From NCBI RefSeq assembly GCF_028290495.1, contig NZ_JAQGJT010000097.1, positions 1-42,940 of the forward strand: DNA of 42,940 nucleotides, given 5' to 3'. This DNA comes from Tardiphaga sp. (GTDB taxonomy: Bacteria; Pseudomonadota; Alphaproteobacteria; Rhizobiales; Xanthobacteraceae). Positions 8,917 through 17,271 of the stretch are shown here, one piece after another; position 1 is the stretch's first letter, and the number at the start of each line of letters is the position of its first letter. The notes beneath the pieces were generated by a model. The model did no database searches. It was not told the DNA's origin and saw nothing but the letters and a program-made list of their open reading frames with translations. A program made the position numbers and the translations under genes.

Positions 8917-10398
8917 CTACAAATACCCCTCGCCGGCCTCGGCAGCAAACCGGGCGGGGTCGCCTTCCCAGACGATGCGGGCATGCTCCAGCACATAGAC
9001 GCGGTCGGCATGGGGCAGCGCGACCGTGACGTTCTGCTCGCCGAGCAGCACGGTGATATCCGTGGTCTGCCGCAGCTTTTCCAGCGCCCTGGAGAGCAGT
9101 TCGAGGATCACCGGGGCGAGGCCGAGCGTCGGCTCGTCGAGGATCAGGATTTTCGGCTGCATCATCAGCGCGCGGCCGATCGCCAGCATCTGCTGCTCGC
9201 CACCGCTCAAGGTCTGCGCCATCTGGCCCTGACGCTCCATGAGGATCGGGAACAGCTCGAACAGCCAGGCCATCTGCTTGGCCTTGACCTCCTCGGTGAG
9301 ATGCTGGCCGCCGAGGTCGAGGTTTTCGCGCACGCTCATCTCGCCGAACAGCTCGCGGGATTCCGGGCACTGCACCACGCCGGAGCGCGCGATCTTGGCC
9401 GGGCTGATGCCGCGGAGTTTCTCGCCGTCGCGGATAATCTCGCCGGTGTAGGGCAGGAAGCCGGAGATGGTGTTGAACAACGTGGTCTTGCCGGCGCCGT
9501 TGAGGCCCACGACCGAGACGAACTCGCCCTTGTGAACGTGGATCGAGACGTTCTCCAGCGCCTGCGCCTTGCCGTAGTGCACGCTGACGTTCTCGACCTG
9601 CAACAGCGGCACCTTGTCGGTGAAATCGGCCTCGGGCCTTGCTGCGGTCTCGATCGCGCCGCCGAGATAGACCCGGCGCACGGTCTCGTTGCGCATCACC
9701 TCGCTGGCTGCGCCGGTGCAGATCTCCTCGCCGAGATACATCGCCAGCACGCGATCAACCAAGGCCGCGACGCTCTTGACGTTGTGGTCGACCAGCAGCA
9801 CGGCGCGGCCCTCGTCGCGAAAGCTGCGGATCAGTTCGGAGAAGGTGCCGACCTCGGCCAGCGTCAATCCGGCGAAGGGCTCATCGACCAGCACCACCTT
9901 GGGGTCCCGGGCAATCGCCTTGGCGAGCTCCAGCCGGCGCAGGTCGGCAAACGGCAGCGTCGGCGGCCGGCGGTGCATGACATTGCCCAGGCCGACGCGG
10001 TCGGCGATCCACTTGGCGCGCTCGGTCAGCTTCTTGTCGGCGAACAGCATGAACAGGCTGTCCGGCAGCAGCGCCACCATGATGTTTTCCAGCACGGTCT
10101 GCCGGTTCAGCGGCCGCGAATGCTGGAACACCATACCGAAGCCCATTCGCGCGATCTTGTGCGCGGGTTGGCCGGCGATGTCTTCGCCCTGGAAGATCAC
10201 CTCGCCGGCGGTCGGTCGTTCGATTCCCATCACTGATTTCATCGCGGTGGACTTGCCGGAGCCGTTCGGGCCGATCAGTCCGAATATCTCGCCGGCGCGC
10301 AGCTCGAACGACAGTTTCTTCACCGCGGTGAGGCCGCCGAAACGTTTCGTCAGGCCGCGGACTTCGAGGACGGGCGGGTGGTTGGTGACGGCATCCAT
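8917..10398 (-). CDS. Fused LivG-LivF-type ABC transporter ATPase
   Basis: 493-residue cytoplasmic ATPase carrying both nucleotide-binding domains of a branched-chain-amino-acid-type importer in one chain. Domain 1 (about 10-245, LivG-like): Walker A GPNGSGKST at 43-51, Walker B VVLVDEP at 168-174, His205 in the H-loop. Its signature is degenerate, LPFADLRRLE at 148-157 instead of LSGGQ or LSYGEQ. Domain 2 (about 265-493, LivF-like): Walker A GLNGAGKTT at 298-306, intact LSGGEQ at 397-402, Walker B ILILDEP at 417-423, Gln in place of the H-loop His as is usual for LivF. The start ATG shares one base with the stop of the LivM gene (TAATG), so the two are translationally coupled. Solute unknown. 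Confidence 0.93.
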   Translation of the reverse strand: MDAVTNHPPVLEVRGLTKRFGGLTAVKKLSFELRAGEIFGLIGPNGSGKSTAMKSVMGIERPTAGEVIFQGEDIAGQPAHKIARMGFGMVFQHSRPLNRQTVLENIMVALLPDSLFMLFADKKLTERAKWIADRVGLGNVMHRRPPTLPFADLRRLELAKAIARDPKVVLVDEPFAGLTLAEVGTFSELIRSFRDEGRAVLLVDHNVKSVAALVDRVLAMYLGEEICTGAASEVMRNETVRRVYLGGAIETAARPEADFTDKVPLLQVENVSVHYGKAQALENVSIHVHKGEFVSVVGLNGAGKTTLFNTISGFLPYTGEIIRDGEKLRGISPAKIARSGVVQCPESRELFGEMSVRENLDLGGQHLTEEVKAKQMAWLFELFPILMERQGQMAQTLSGGEQQMLAIGRALMMQPKILILDEPTLGLAPVILELLSRALEKLRQTTDITVLLGEQNVTVALPHADRVYVLEHARIVWEGDPARFAAEAGEGYL

Positions 10399-11327
10399 TA
10401 CGCACGGGCCTCGCGGGACAGGGCTTTGCCGAGAAAACCACCGGGGAAGAACAGGATGGCGAGCAGCGCCACGGCGGAGACGATGAAGGTGGCGAGTTCG
10501 CCGGTGGGGCGCAGGAATTCGCCCGCCACGATCAGGAAGATCGCGCCGAGTGCAGCGCCCAGCACAGTGCGGCGGCCGCCCAGCACGGCAGCGACGATCA
10601 CCTGCACGCCGACGGCGACATCGACCACGGTGCCGACGGAAGCCGTGCCGAAGTAGAACACCAGCATCGCGCCCGATAGCCCTGAGAAGAACGCGCTGAC
10701 GATGAAGGCGAACAGCTTGTGCTTGACGATGTTAAAGCCGAGCGCGCCGGCCTGCACCGGGTCCTGTCCGCTTGCTTGCAGCACGAGACCGATCGGCGAT
10801 TGCGACAGGCCGTACAGGATGAACGCGCTGATGCTCATGAAGGCGAGTGCGATCCAGTAATTGGCTGACGCGTCGATGGTGATGACGTCGGGAATGGTAA
10901 GGCCGATCTCGCCGCCGGTGAGGTCGGCGAACACCACGATGAAGTTCTGCAGCATCAGAACCGCGACCAGCGTGGTCAGCCCGAAATATGGCCCGCGCAC
11001 GCGCAGCGCCGGTAGCGCGAGCACGAAGCCGGCGACGACAGAGGCCATCGCGCCGAGCATGATGCACAGATAGACCGACCAGCCGTACTGGTTGTTGAGG
11101 ATACCCGCCGTATAGGCGCCGACGCCGATCAGGAAGGTCGGGCCGAAATTGACCTCGCCGGCGAAGCCGAACAGCAGGTCCCACGACATCGCGAATACGC
11201 CGAAGTAATAGGCCACCGTGAGCAGGCCGAGAATGTAGCCGGAGACATAAAGCGGCAGCGTCGAGGCGATGACGACGATGCCGAGCGAAATCCAGAACAG
11301 CCGCGTTTTGAAAAAGGACATGTTCAT
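10398..11327 (-). CDS. livM: LivM-type ABC permease
   Basis: Inner-membrane permease of the branched-chain amino acid / amide importer family, 309 residues with about nine or ten hydrophobic segments. FGFAEVN-like family sequence is seen as LLFGFAGEVNFGPTF, with LPALRVRGPYFGLTT further on; both are characteristic of LivM. The N terminus MNMSFFKTRLFW gives two in-frame ATGs (11327 and 11321). The first overlaps the LivH stop by four bases (ATGA), which favours coupled translation from it. It forms the translocation pore with LivH and is driven by the fused ATPase at 8917. The symbol is by family only; the solute is not known. Confidence 0.93.
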   Translation of the reverse strand: MNMSFFKTRLFWISLGIVVIASTLPLYVSGYILGLLTVAYYFGVFAMSWDLLFGFAGEVNFGPTFLIGVGAYTAGILNNQYGWSVYLCIMLGAMASVVAGFVLALPALRVRGPYFGLTTLVAVLMLQNFIVVFADLTGGEIGLTIPDVITIDASANYWIALAFMSISAFILYGLSQSPIGLVLQASGQDPVQAGALGFNIVKHKLFAFIVSAFFSGLSGAMLVFYFGTASVGTVVDVAVGVQVIVAAVLGGRRTVLGAALGAIFLIVAGEFLRPTGELATFIVSAVALLAILFFPGGFLGKALSREARA

Positions 11328-12199
11328 CGCCTCCCGAGCAGGCCTTGCGGCCGGATGTACATCACCATTACCAGCAGCAGCAGGGCCGGAATGGTGCGGT
11401 AGGCCGGCGAGACCAGATAGGCAGTGAGGGTTTCCAGGTAGCCGACCACGAAGGCGGCGATCAGCGAGCCGGACACGCTGCCGAGCCCGCCGAGCACGAC
11501 GATCGAAAACGCCGATGCGGTCAGCGGGCCGACGCTGTAGGACGACACGCCGAGGAACATGCCGAGCAACACGCCGGCGATCCCGGCGAGAAGGCCGTAG
11601 ATGCCCCATACCACGATGTAGATGTTGGTGAGTTCGAGCCCGAGCAGTGTGACGCCGCGCGGGTTCATCGAGGCGGCCAGCACCGCCTTGCCGGTGCGGG
11701 TGCGGTTCACCAGCAGCCACAGCAGCGCGATGACGAGGCAGCACACCAGCGCGGTGAAGATCTCGTTCTGCGGCGTGCGCACGCCGAGGATATTCACCAC
11801 GCCCTCGATGATCGGCAGCACGGTCTTGGCGTTGTTGGTGAAGAAGTAGGCGATCACCTCCTGGATCATGATCCCCCACAGCAGCGTGCCGGTGAGGACG
11901 AAGATTTCCTTCTCCTCATTGGGGATCCGGTTGGAGCGCTGGATCGGTTGCACCACCAGGAAATAGGTGAGCAGCGATGCCACCAGCGCCGTGCCGACGC
12001 CGATCAGCGCGCCGGCATAGTTGCCCACCCCAAGCACCGAGGAGGCCGCCCAGGCCGCCACCGCGGCGGCCACCATGATGGCGCCGTGGGACAGGTTAAG
12101 AACGCCGGAGACGCCGAAGATGAGGGTGAACCCGGTGGCCCCCAGCGCGTAAAGCGCGCTGATGGCGAAACCGTCGATCAGGATTTGCAGGAAAAGCAT
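11324..12199 (-). CDS. livH: LivH-type ABC permease
   Basis: 291-residue inner-membrane permease, partner of LivM. The conserved N-terminal block ALGATGFTLIFGVSGVLNLS is followed by HGAIMVAAA, as in the LivH family, and the C terminus has the usual YIRPQGLLGRR ending. The start at 12199 is the first codon of the conserved fold. A gap of 221 bases separates it from the binding-protein gene upstream. That gap is filled by a large palindromic element, which may let the binding protein be made in excess over the membrane parts. Symbol by family; solute unknown. Confidence 0.93.
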   Translation of the reverse strand: MLFLQILIDGFAISALYALGATGFTLIFGVSGVLNLSHGAIMVAAAVAAWAASSVLGVGNYAGALIGVGTALVASLLTYFLVVQPIQRSNRIPNEEKEIFVLTGTLLWGIMIQEVIAYFFTNNAKTVLPIIEGVVNILGVRTPQNEIFTALVCCLVIALLWLLVNRTRTGKAVLAASMNPRGVTLLGLELTNIYIVVWGIYGLLAGIAGVLLGMFLGVSSYSVGPLTASAFSIVVLGGLGSVSGSLIAAFVVGYLETLTAYLVSPAYRTIPALLLLVMVMYIRPQGLLGRR

Positions 12200-12268
12200 T
12201 TAGCACGCTGCGGCCAAAGGCGCCGTCACTGGAGGAAGAAGAAACATCTGCGCTGTCATGGTGGTTCC

Positions 12269-12411
12269 GTCATTGCGAGCCCGCGAAGGTTGGCGTTGCC
12301 AACCTTCGCGGGGCGAAGCAATCCAGAAAGCCGCAAAGAAAGGCTGGATTGCTTCGTCGCAAGGGCTAAGGGGAAAGCTGGCGAGCCAGCTTTCCTTGAC
12401 CTCGCACTGAC
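12269..12411. repeat. Family A element with nested hairpins, cloverleaf-like, copy 4
   Basis: Outer GTCATTGCGAG (12269-12279) pairs with CTCGCACTGAC (12401-12411) with one mismatch. Inside are three separate hairpins: a perfect 15-bp stem at 12280-12312 (CCCGCGAAGGTTGGC, loop GTT), a 13-bp stem at 12314-12326 with 12344-12356 (CGAAGCAATCCAG), and a 10-bp stem at 12372-12395 (GGAAAGCTGG, loop CGAG). It fills the gap between the binding-protein and LivH genes. There is no T run. Confidence 0.88.
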
Positions 12412-12420
12412 GCGTGGCCG

Positions 12421-13671
12421 TCAGTTCGTTGTCACCTTGATGAAGGCCGGGAACTTGATCTGCGCCTTCGCCACTTCCGGCGGCCAGACGCTGACCTGGG
12501 CGCCGTCCTGCCACTGCAGCATCAGTCCGGTGATCAGGCCCTTGCCGTATTTCAGGCCATGGGTGAAGGGCTCGTCCTTGCCGTAGAACTGGATGCGGCC
12601 GATGGTGCCTTCCCAGTCGGTGGCCTCCAGCGCCGTCACCATCTTGTCGGCGTCGGTCGAGCCGGCGCGCTTGATGGCATCGGCGAGGAAATAGACCTCG
12701 TCATAGGCGGTGTAGCCGGCATAAGACGGATAGTTGCCGAACTTCTTCTTGAAGCCTTCCGCGAACGGGATCGACTTCGGGGTCACTGCGACACCCGGGC
12801 CGGACACGCCCTGATACAGCACGCCGTCGGAGGCGTTGTTGGTGTCCTTGCCGAAGGTCGAATTGGTCGCCTGCGACGAGATGCCGAGCATGGGGATCGG
12901 CACCTGCTGGTTCTTCCACTGCACCGTCGGCTGCACGCCGACATGGCTGATGCCGGTGATGATGATGTCCGGCTTGGCGCCCTCGATTTTGTTGAAGATC
13001 GGGGTGAAGTCGGTGGTATCCGGCGAGAAGCGGATATGGTCGAGCACCTTGAGGCCGATCTTCGGCAGGCATTCCTCGTAACCGATGTCGAGCGGCTTGG
13101 TCCAGGCGGCGTCCTCGCTCATGATCACGGCGGTCTTCATCTTCTTGCCATCGACCAGCAGGTCCTTGGCGGCGTCGCACACCGAGAGCGCCAGCGAGGC
13201 GGACGTCAGGTAGCCGTGGAACGTGTATTTGTTCTTCTCGTAGTCCTTGTTGACCGCCTTCGGGATTTCGTTGGAAGCCGCACCCGGCGTGATGAACGGC
13301 GTCTTCAGCCGCGATGCCCACGGCATCAGCGCCAGCACCACCTCGCTGATATAGCTGCCGATTACGGCGTGGACCTTGTCCTCGTTGACGGCGCGCTGGA
13401 AGGCGCGCACCGAGTCGGCGGAGGACGAATGGTTGTCGTAGGACACGATCTCGATCATCCGGCCATCGACGCCACCCTTGGCGTTGATCTCTTCCGCGGC
13501 GAGCTGGGCTGCCTGCGGGATCGAGGCGCCGGCGATCGCCTGGGCTTCGGCGATGACGCCGATCTTGATGGGGTCGGCGGCAAAGCCGGCGGTGGCGCTC
13601 CAGCCCAAAGCGGCGGCGGCTACGGCGGCGCGCAAGGTCCATGAACGGGAATACGGGATTCTGTCTGCCAT
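12421..13671 (-). CDS. Periplasmic substrate-binding protein of Liv-type ABC importer
   Basis: 416 residues, Peripla_BP_6/LivK-like. A Sec signal peptide is visible at residues 1-31 (RSWTLRAAVAAAALGWSATA, cleavage near GFA-AD). The mature protein starts DPIKIGVIAEAQAIAGASI, typical of the family, and has the two-lobe pattern with AAQLAAEEINAKGG and VHAVIGSYISEV. GAGG-type ligand-pocket residues cannot be used to name the solute. The ATG at 13671 has GAGG eight bases upstream. It is the first gene of the importer on the minus strand and is divergent from the tartrate-dehydrogenase-type gene; the 222-base gap between them must hold both promoters. Confidence 0.93.
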   Translation of the reverse strand: MADRIPYSRSWTLRAAVAAAALGWSATAGFAADPIKIGVIAEAQAIAGASIPQAAQLAAEEINAKGGVDGRMIEIVSYDNHSSSADSVRAFQRAVNEDKVHAVIGSYISEVVLALMPWASRLKTPFITPGAASNEIPKAVNKDYEKNKYTFHGYLTSASLALSVCDAAKDLLVDGKKMKTAVIMSEDAAWTKPLDIGYEECLPKIGLKVLDHIRFSPDTTDFTPIFNKIEGAKPDIIITGISHVGVQPTVQWKNQQVPIPMLGISSQATNSTFGKDTNNASDGVLYQGVSGPGVAVTPKSIPFAEGFKKKFGNYPSYAGYTAYDEVYFLADAIKRAGSTDADKMVTALEATDWEGTIGRIQFYGKDEPFTHGLKYGKGLITGLMLQWQDGAQVSVWPPEVAKAQIKFPAFIKVTTN

Positions 13672-13893
13672 GATGGTTTCCTCGACCCTTTGTTCGGCTC
13701 TTTGGCCGGGGCTGTTGTTCAGCCGTGCGCGGATACTACGCAGATGGACGACCGCGGCAAGCTAAACTGCGACATGACCGCACATCAAATGCGCTGCACT
13801 GCAACGTTGATCGGCGCGGCAGTTTGGTCCACATCATGCCGATGATTTAGACAGGCCGGCTGCCCGCAGCCGCTGCCGATGGAAGGACATCCC

Positions 13894-14967
13894 GTGACCA
13901 CCAAGGAATATCGTATCGCCGTCATCCCCGGCGACGGCATCGGCAAGGAAGTCATGCCGGAAGGCTTGCGCGTACTGGAAGCCGCCGCCAAGCTGCACCG
14001 CGTCAAGCTGCATTTCGACCATTACGACTTCTCGTCCTACGACTATTACGAAAAGCACGGCCAGATGATGCCTGACGACTGGAAGGACCAGATCGGCAAG
14101 CATGACGCGATCTATTTCGGCGCCGTCGGCCTGCCGGCGAAAATTCCGGATCACATTTCGTTGTGGGGCTCGCTGATCAAGTTCCGCCGCGAGTTCGACC
14201 AGTACGTCAACCTGCGCCCGGTCCGGTTGATGCCCGGCGTGCCCAGCCCGCTGGTCGGCCGCAACCCCGGCGACATCGATTTCTGGGTGGTTCGCGAAAA
14301 CACCGAGGGCGAGTATTCGTCTGTTGGCGGCCGCATGTTCCCGGATACCGACCGCGAATTCGTCACCCAGCAGACGGTGATGACGCGCATTGGCGTCGAC
14401 CGCATCCTGAAGTTTGCCTTTGACCTCGCGCAGTCGCGCCCGAAGAAGCATCTGACCTCGGCGACCAAGTCGAACGGCATCTCGATCACCATGCCGTATT
14501 GGGACGAGCGCGTGGAGGCGATGGCGAAGAGCTATCCGGATGTGAAGTGGGACAAGTACCACATCGACATTCTCACCGCGAATTTCGTGCTGCATCCCGA
14601 CTGGTTCGACGTTGTGGTCGGCTCCAACCTGTTCGGCGACATCCTGTCGGATCTCGGCCCCGCCTGCACCGGCACCATCGGCATCGCGCCGTCCGGGAAC
14701 ATCAATCCGGCCGGGCTGTTTCCGTCGGTGTTCGAGCCGGTGCACGGTTCGGCGCCGGATATCGCAGGCCAAGGCATCGCCAACCCGATCGGTATGATCT
14801 GGTCCGGAGCGATGATGCTGGAGCACCTCGGCGAGAAGACCGCGGCGGATTCCATCGTCAAGGCGATCGAGCGCACGCTGGGCGAGCGCACGCTGCGTAC
14901 CCGCGATCTCGGCGGTCAGGCGGATACGTCAGCCTGCGGCAAGGCCGTGGCGGAGATGGTGGAGTAG
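13894..14967 (+). CDS. Tartrate/D-malate dehydrogenase-type decarboxylating dehydrogenase
   Basis: 357 residues, isocitrate/isopropylmalate dehydrogenase superfamily, closest in feel to tartrate dehydrogenase (TtuC) and D-malate dehydrogenase (DmlA). These enzymes oxidise a 2-hydroxy diacid with NAD and Mn/Mg, often with decarboxylation. Visible family blocks are IPGDGIGKEV at the N terminus, WGSLIKFRREFDQYVNLRPV-type substrate loop (shortened), VVRENTEGEYSS, NLFGDILSDL with the metal aspartates, and EPVHGSAPDIAGQG. The GTG at 13894 has AAGGA close upstream. An ATG at 13879 is in frame but has no ribosome site. The preference among tartrate, malate and 3-isopropylmalate cannot be settled by reading. 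Confidence 0.92.
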   Translation: MTTKEYRIAVIPGDGIGKEVMPEGLRVLEAAAKLHRVKLHFDHYDFSSYDYYEKHGQMMPDDWKDQIGKHDAIYFGAVGLPAKIPDHISLWGSLIKFRREFDQYVNLRPVRLMPGVPSPLVGRNPGDIDFWVVRENTEGEYSSVGGRMFPDTDREFVTQQTVMTRIGVDRILKFAFDLAQSRPKKHLTSATKSNGISITMPYWDERVEAMAKSYPDVKWDKYHIDILTANFVLHPDWFDVVVGSNLFGDILSDLGPACTGTIGIAPSGNINPAGLFPSVFEPVHGSAPDIAGQGIANPIGMIWSGAMMLEHLGEKTAADSIVKAIERTLGERTLRTRDLGGQADTSACGKAVAEMVE

Positions 14968-14979
14968 GCGCTCTTGCTT

Positions 14980-15030
14980 CCTTCTCCTCTCCCACCTGCG
15001 CAGCTTTCGCTGCTTGGGGAGAGGGGAAGG
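14980..15030. terminator. Palindrome between convergent genes, possible bidirectional terminator (family E)
   Basis: CCTTCTCCTCTCCC at the left pairs with GGGGAGAGGGGAAGG at the right, with small bulges, and a central hairpin GCAGC-TTTC-GCTGC sits at 15000-15013. It begins 13 bases after the dehydrogenase stop and ends 21 bases before the stop of the convergent 2-hydroxyacid dehydrogenase. It lacks a clean T run, so a terminator role is only likely by position. A looser relative lies at 33115-33165. Confidence 0.5.
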
Positions 15031-15050
15031 GCCGCCTCATTGAGTGAGCC

Positions 15051-15962
15051 TTAGCCCGCAATCCTTCTGCAATGTGCCCACGCCGCTGCGATCAGATTGT
15101 CGCTCGCTTCCGGCGTGCGGAACGCGGAGTGCGCGGACAGCGTGACGTTCGGCAGCGTCGTCAGCACATGCCCGACCGGGAGCGGTTCGATATCGAACAC
15201 GTCGAGGCCGGCATGGCGCAAATGCCCGGAATTCAACGCGTCGATCATCGCGGCCTCGTCAACCACCGCGCCGCGCGCAGTGTTGACGAGGATCGCGCCT
15301 GGCTTCATCTGTGCGATCCGTTCACGCGACAGAAAGCCACGGGTGCCATCGTTGAGCAGCAGATGCAGCGAGACGACATGGCTCCGCGCCAGCAGTTCGT
15401 CGATGCCGACGAACTCCACGCCGGGATATTCTTTCGGCGTCCGGTTCCACGCGATCACCTTCATGCCTGAGCCGAGCGCGATGCGCGCGGCCTGCGCGGC
15501 GATGCCGCCGAAGCCGATCAGGCCGAGCGTCTTGCCGGTCAATTCCATGCCGTCGTCGCGCAGCCAGTTGCCGGCACGCATCTCACGGTCCATGCGCGCC
15601 AAGCCGCGGGCGCCTGCCCACATCAGCGCGATCGCGCATTCGGCGACCGCGGTGTCGCCATAGCCGCGGATCAGGTGCACCTCGATGCCGAGGCCTGCGA
15701 GTTCTTCCGGGTTCATGTAGCTGCGCGCGCCAGTGCCCAGAAACACGACGTGCTTCAGCCCGGTGCATTTGCGGGCGATGTCGGTCGGCAGGTACGTGTG
15801 GTCGATGACGGCGATCTCGGCGCCGTCGAGGACGCCGGGCAATTGCTCCGGCGTCACATCTTCATCGCGATGAATCTTCACCGCGATATCGCCGGCCTGC
15901 GCCTGGCTCTCGACAAGATCAGCCAGCGGTTTGCTGGCATCGACAAATACTGCGCGCATCAT
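15051..15962 (-). CDS. D-2-hydroxyacid dehydrogenase (NAD-binding)
   Basis: 303 residues, family of D-glycerate, formate and D-lactate dehydrogenases. It reduces a 2-oxoacid or oxidises a D-2-hydroxyacid in the cytoplasm. The Rossmann motif is GLIGFGGIAA near residue 147, with Ala where the third Gly is usual. The catalytic set can be placed at Arg230 (NTARGAVVDE), an acidic residue in DVFDIEPLP near 259, and His278 (LSAHSAF). Two ATGs open the gene (MM); GAGAACG lies just before. It begins 22 bases after the M20 hydrolase stop, so the two are very probably one operon. It is somewhat short for the family but looks complete. Confidence 0.9.
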   Translation of the reverse strand: MMRAVFVDASKPLADLVESQAQAGDIAVKIHRDEDVTPEQLPGVLDGAEIAVIDHTYLPTDIARKCTGLKHVVFLGTGARSYMNPEELAGLGIEVHLIRGYGDTAVAECAIALMWAGARGLARMDREMRAGNWLRDDGMELTGKTLGLIGFGGIAAQAARIALGSGMKVIAWNRTPKEYPGVEFVGIDELLARSHVVSLHLLLNDGTRGFLSRERIAQMKPGAILVNTARGAVVDEAAMIDALNSGHLRHAGLDVFDIEPLPVGHVLTTLPNVTLSAHSAFRTPEASDNLIAAAWAHCRRIAG

Positions 15963-15984
15963 CGTTCTCTATCGTTCTCTGTCG

Positions 15985-17232
15985 TTATTTGGATGCGACG
16001 CCGGCCAGGCCCAGCACGGTGTGCAGCAGCACGTTGGCGCCGGCGGCACAATCAACCTGGGTGGAGTCTTCCAACTCGTTGTGGCTGATGCCGTCCTTGC
16101 AGGGCACGAACACCATGGCGGTCGGCATGATGTTGTTGAGGTTGCAGGAATCGTGCCCGGCGCCGGAAGTGATGCGGCGATGCGAATAGCCGAGCGTCTC
16201 TGCGGCCTGCTCGACCGCATTAACGAAGTCCTTGTGGAAGTGCGTCGGCGGCTTGTGCCAGACCTTGTCGAAGGTGACTTCGACCTTGCGATGCGCGGCA
16301 ATCTCCTTGATGGCGTCGCGCACGCCCTTTTCGATGGCCTCGAGCTTGCCGTCATCGACGCTGCGCAGATCCATCGTGAAGGCGATCTCGCCCGGGATCA
16401 CATTGCGCGACGGATTGGCGATCACTGCTTCGCCGACGGTGCCGAGCGCGCCGATGTTGCTGACGACGCGTTCGGTGGCGAGCACGATCTCGGACAAGGT
16501 CGCCAGCGCGTCGCGGCGCAACGGCATCGGGGTCGAGCCGGCATGGCTTTCAAAGCCGGTGATCTTGCCATCGAACCACAGCACGCCCTGGCCGGAATCG
16601 ACCACGCCGATGGTCTTGCCTTCGGCCTCCAGGATCGGACCCTGTTCGATATGCAACTCGACGAATCCGGTGAACTTCTGCGTGCCGACCGGGGTGGTGC
16701 CGCGGTAGCCGATCGCGTCCAGCGCCTCGCCGACGGTGACACCGGCGATGTCCCTGCGCGCGAGAATATCGTCAGTGGTGAAATCGCCGACATAGGCGGC
16801 AGAGCCCATCATCGCCGGGGCGAAGCGCGAGCCTTCCTCGTTGGTCCAGTTGGCGATGCAGATCGGCAGTTCGGTCTCGATGCCAGCGTCGTTCAGCGTG
16901 CGGACCACTTCGAGCGCGCCCAGCGTACCCAGAATACCGTCGAACTTGCCGCCGGTCGGCTGCGTGTCGAGATGCGAGCCGATCCCGATCGGGGCCTTCG
17001 ACATGTCGCGTCCCTTACGGAGCGCAAACATCGAGCCCAGCGCATCGATATGCACCTCGCAGCCCGCTGCTTCGCAGGCGGCGCGGAACCAGTCGCGTAC
17101 CTGCTTGTCCTCAACGCTCAGCGTCAGCCGCCGTACGCCGCCCTTCGGCGTGCCGCCGAACTTCGCGGTTTCGTGAATCGTGTCCCAAAGCCGCGCGGAA
17201 TCGATTTTGAGATTATCGCCAAGCTTGGTCAT
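15985..17232 (-). CDS. M20-family Zn hydrolase, carbamoylase/ureidase type
   Basis: 415 residues, the hydantoinase/carbamoylase subfamily that includes N-carbamoyl-L-amino-acid hydrolase, beta-ureidopropionase and allantoate amidohydrolase. It cleaves a ureido or carbamoyl C-N bond with two metal ions. The metal ligands are visible: His88 (GSHLDTQPTGGKFDG), Asp99, Glu133 (NEEGSRFAP), the HIEQGP histidine near 202, and the late histidine in GAGHDSCNL near 384. Dimerisation-domain sequence (GFESHAGSTPMPLRRDA) lies between. Substrate choice cannot be read. It heads a two-gene operon with the 2-hydroxyacid dehydrogenase and lies 39 bases downstream of the LysR gene on the same strand. Confidence 0.92.
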   Translation of the reverse strand: MTKLGDNLKIDSARLWDTIHETAKFGGTPKGGVRRLTLSVEDKQVRDWFRAACEAAGCEVHIDALGSMFALRKGRDMSKAPIGIGSHLDTQPTGGKFDGILGTLGALEVVRTLNDAGIETELPICIANWTNEEGSRFAPAMMGSAAYVGDFTTDDILARRDIAGVTVGEALDAIGYRGTTPVGTQKFTGFVELHIEQGPILEAEGKTIGVVDSGQGVLWFDGKITGFESHAGSTPMPLRRDALATLSEIVLATERVVSNIGALGTVGEAVIANPSRNVIPGEIAFTMDLRSVDDGKLEAIEKGVRDAIKEIAAHRKVEVTFDKVWHKPPTHFHKDFVNAVEQAAETLGYSHRRITSGAGHDSCNLNNIMPTAMVFVPCKDGISHNELEDSTQVDCAAGANVLLHTVLGLAGVASK

Positions 17233-17271
17233 GCAGTCTGTCCCGGGAAGTTCGCGTTGAGGAGGTCTTCT

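Noticed and set aside
12269..12411. Cloverleaf-like element as a tRNA
   Set aside because: It has no CCA-compatible acceptor, no TTCRANNY-type T-loop and no proper anticodon arm length. It matches the family A repeat instead.
13879..13893. ATG start for the tartrate-dehydrogenase-type gene
   Set aside because: No ribosome site precedes it, whereas the GTG at 13894 has AAGGA at good distance. The difference is only five residues, so it remains possible.
15051..15962. 2-hydroxyacid dehydrogenase as a pseudogene because GxGxxG ends in Ala
   Set aside because: Arg, acidic and His residues of the active site are all in place and the frame is intact; this Gly position varies in the family.
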